Of a stretch of 6,951 bases of DNA, positions 6,197 to 6,951 are shown piece by piece (within the stretch, counting starts at the first letter, position 1; every line of letters begins with the position of its first letter). Made by a program: the position numbers and the translations under genes. The notes beneath the pieces were generated by a model. It did not search any database. It was not told where the DNA came from and was given only the letters and a program-made list of their open reading frames with translations. This DNA comes from an uncultured Ruminococcus sp. (GTDB taxonomy: Bacteria > Bacillota > Clostridia > Oscillospirales > Ruminococcaceae), in NCBI GenBank assembly GCA_947178195.1, contig CAMWXM010000154.1:1-6951 (forward strand), read 5' to 3'.

Positions 6197-6769
6197 TTAT
6201 TCATTGATTTTATCTATTATTTCAGAGGCGGCTATAGCCTTTTTCTTCCGCTTTTTCATAGCGTATTGCTCAATATAATAATGAGCCTCTTCCTCTGTCA
6301 TATTTTTATATTGCATAAGCTGAAATTTAGCCTTGTCTATAAGCTTTATTTCGCTTATCTGACGTTCCAGCCGTACTGTTTCCTGATAAAGACTCCATGT
6401 ACGCCTTACTGCCATTTCCACCGCTTTGACTATCTGATACAGAACAGGTCTGCTGAAGGGCTTAGAAGCGATTATGATATTGCTCTTATCCGCCCTACTC
6501 ATAAGCTTTTCGGCAGCTTCAGCCTTTATCATAACAATACAGCTTGCAGGGGTATTTTCAGTAATATATTCGGCAAGCTCCATGCCGTGCTCATCTGAAA
6601 GCGGAACGTTTATCATCACAAGCTCCCACGACTGATTGCCGGTTATAATACCTCTCGCTTCAGAAGCGGTCACGGCTGTACGGACATTGCATTTAAAGCT
6701 TTCTTTTATAAATCCGGCAAGAACGTCTCCGGCATTTTTGCTGCTTGAAACTATAAGAACATTTTCCAA
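6197..6769 (-). CDS. ANTAR-domain RNA-binding regulator with degenerate receiver (GlnR/NitR-like)
   Basis: A 190-residue regulator. Residues 1-122 have a receiver-like fold (V-L-I-V at 4-7, L-V-M-I-N-V-P-L at 50-57, S-K-P-F at 102-105), but the phospho-acceptor Asp position is Asn54 and the acidic pair after strand 1 is replaced by Ser. Phosphorylation is therefore unlikely. A helical linker (123-142) leads to the ANTAR domain (about 135-186), with A-K-F-Q-L-M at 147-152, M-T-E-E-E-A-H at 157-163, A-M at 170-171 and a basic K-K-R-K-K-K patch at 172-177. ANTAR proteins bind paired hexaloop RNA hairpins and promote antitermination. In clostridia a regulator of this type (GlnR/NitR) follows glnA, which fits the context. 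The start is TTG at 6769, with GGAGG (6776-6780) 6 nt upstream; no better ATG exists. A self-protein-controlled switch, by partner protein or oligomer state rather than by phosphate, is inferred. Confidence 0.9.
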   Translation of the reverse strand: MENVLIVSSSKNAGDVLAGFIKESFKCNVRTAVTASEARGIITGNQSWELVMINVPLSDEHGMELAEYITENTPASCIVMIKAEAAEKLMSRADKSNIIIASKPFSRPVLYQIVKAVEMAVRRTWSLYQETVRLERQISEIKLIDKAKFQLMQYKNMTEEEAHYYIEQYAMKKRKKKAIAASEIIDKINE

Positions 6770-6775
6770 AGCAAA

Positions 6776-6780
6776 CCTCC
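6776..6780 (-). promoter_or_regulatory. Ribosome binding site selecting a TTG start for the ANTAR gene
   Basis: GGAGG on the minus strand is 6 nt before TTG 6769 and begins 1 nt after the upstream gene's stop codon (TAA at 6784-6782). The good site and spacing support the non-ATG start. Confidence 0.8.
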
Positions 6781-6781
6781 G

Positions 6782-6951
6782 TTAAAGGCTATAAAAATAC
6801 TTTTTTTCTACGTACTTTTCCTTGTCAGATACGGAAGAATAATTTTTCCATTCGGCAGAGCATTCCGAAAGCAATGAATCCAGCGTTTTTTTAGGAAAGA
6901 ATTTTTTCAGAAACTCGGATTTCTCCGCACATTCTGCCGCTTCTCCAAGAT
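6782..6951 (-). CDS. 3' end of a gene, probably glutamine synthetase (glnA)
   Basis: Only the last 55 codons are in the window; the gene runs off the right edge and ends with TAA at 6784-6782. The frame is open throughout and reads as a charged helical C-terminus. Visible residues: S-E-F-L at 11-14, A-E-W-K-N-Y at 32-37, S-D-K-E at 41-44 and Y-F-Y near 51-53, with a leading L-G-E-A at 1-4. This matches the C-terminal pattern of type I glutamine synthetases (L-x-E-A ... S-E-x-V/L ... E-W-x-x-Y/F ... E-x-x-x-Y), including the 22-residue distance from the Ser of S-E to the Glu of E-W. It also fits the position directly before an ANTAR regulator. No active-site residue is visible, so the identification rests on pattern and context. 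The next gene starts 12 nt downstream, so they are co-transcribed. Confidence 0.55.
   Translation of the reverse strand, partial: LGEAAECAEKSEFLKKFFPKKTLDSLLSECSAEWKNYSSVSDKEKYVEKKYFYSL

Noticed and set aside
5374..6207. Several plus-strand reading frames opposite purF
   Set aside because: All lie fully antisense to purF, whose motifs are unambiguous; they have no domains and overlap one another.
6143..6598. Hydrophobic plus-strand reading frame of 151 codons opposite the ANTAR gene
   Set aside because: The hydrophobicity arises from the complement of Lys/Glu-rich codons; no start signal, and it conflicts with the ANTAR gene.
6770..6951. Search for the ANTAR target (paired hexaloop hairpins) near the ANTAR gene
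   Set aside because: The region is coding and I saw no pair of hairpins with the expected loops; the target would be expected upstream of the window.

Overview
The window looks like the chromosome of a low-to-moderate GC Gram-positive bacterium of the Clostridia, most likely a gut Ruminococcus or close Oscillospiraceae relative. The grounds are strong GGAGG ribosome binding sites, a PadR/DUF1700/DUF4097 cassette, an ANTAR regulator next to glutamine genes, a B. subtilis-type iron-sulfur PurF, and intergenic repeats built on the core CAGCGCCGCACAAA. The genus is inferred; there is no rRNA or other marker here to fix it.

From left to right: (1) 1-2143 is a compact three-gene minus-strand operon, padR -> DUF1700/HAAS membrane protein -> DUF4097 repeat protein. 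It has an exact TTGACA-N17-TATAAT promoter containing an 8+8 bp palindrome, overlapping genes, and a strong hairpin (16-62) directly after the last stop codon. (2) 2150-2349 is an intergenic block of about 200 bp bounded by perfect 11-bp inverted repeats; it resembles a non-coding miniature element. (3) 2357-3070 is a plus-strand gene for a probably exported protein with a conserved but uncharacterised Cys/Asp-containing domain. It lacks a usable Shine-Dalgarno site and begins 8 bp after that element. (4) 3074-3113 is a strong terminator between convergent genes. (5) 3173-6951 is a minus-strand operon reading (in transcription order) the 3' end of a gene that looks like glutamine synthetase, an ANTAR RNA-binding regulator with a degenerate receiver, purF and asnB. 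Gaps are 12-13 nt or replaced by short overlaps.

How the genes fit together: the right-hand operon would combine glutamine synthesis (if the partial gene is glnA), an RNA-binding antiterminator-type regulator, and two glutamine-consuming amidotransferases (PurF for purines, AsnB for asparagine). This suggests that an ANTAR nitrogen switch controls both supply of and demand for glutamine. Its RNA target would lie upstream of the window and is not seen. The left-hand operon is an envelope-associated module under its own PadR regulator. I see no CRISPR array, rRNA, tRNA, phage gene or transposase. No undescribed defence or mobile system is evident; the most notable points are the operon composition, the possible miniature element and the uncharacterised exported protein.
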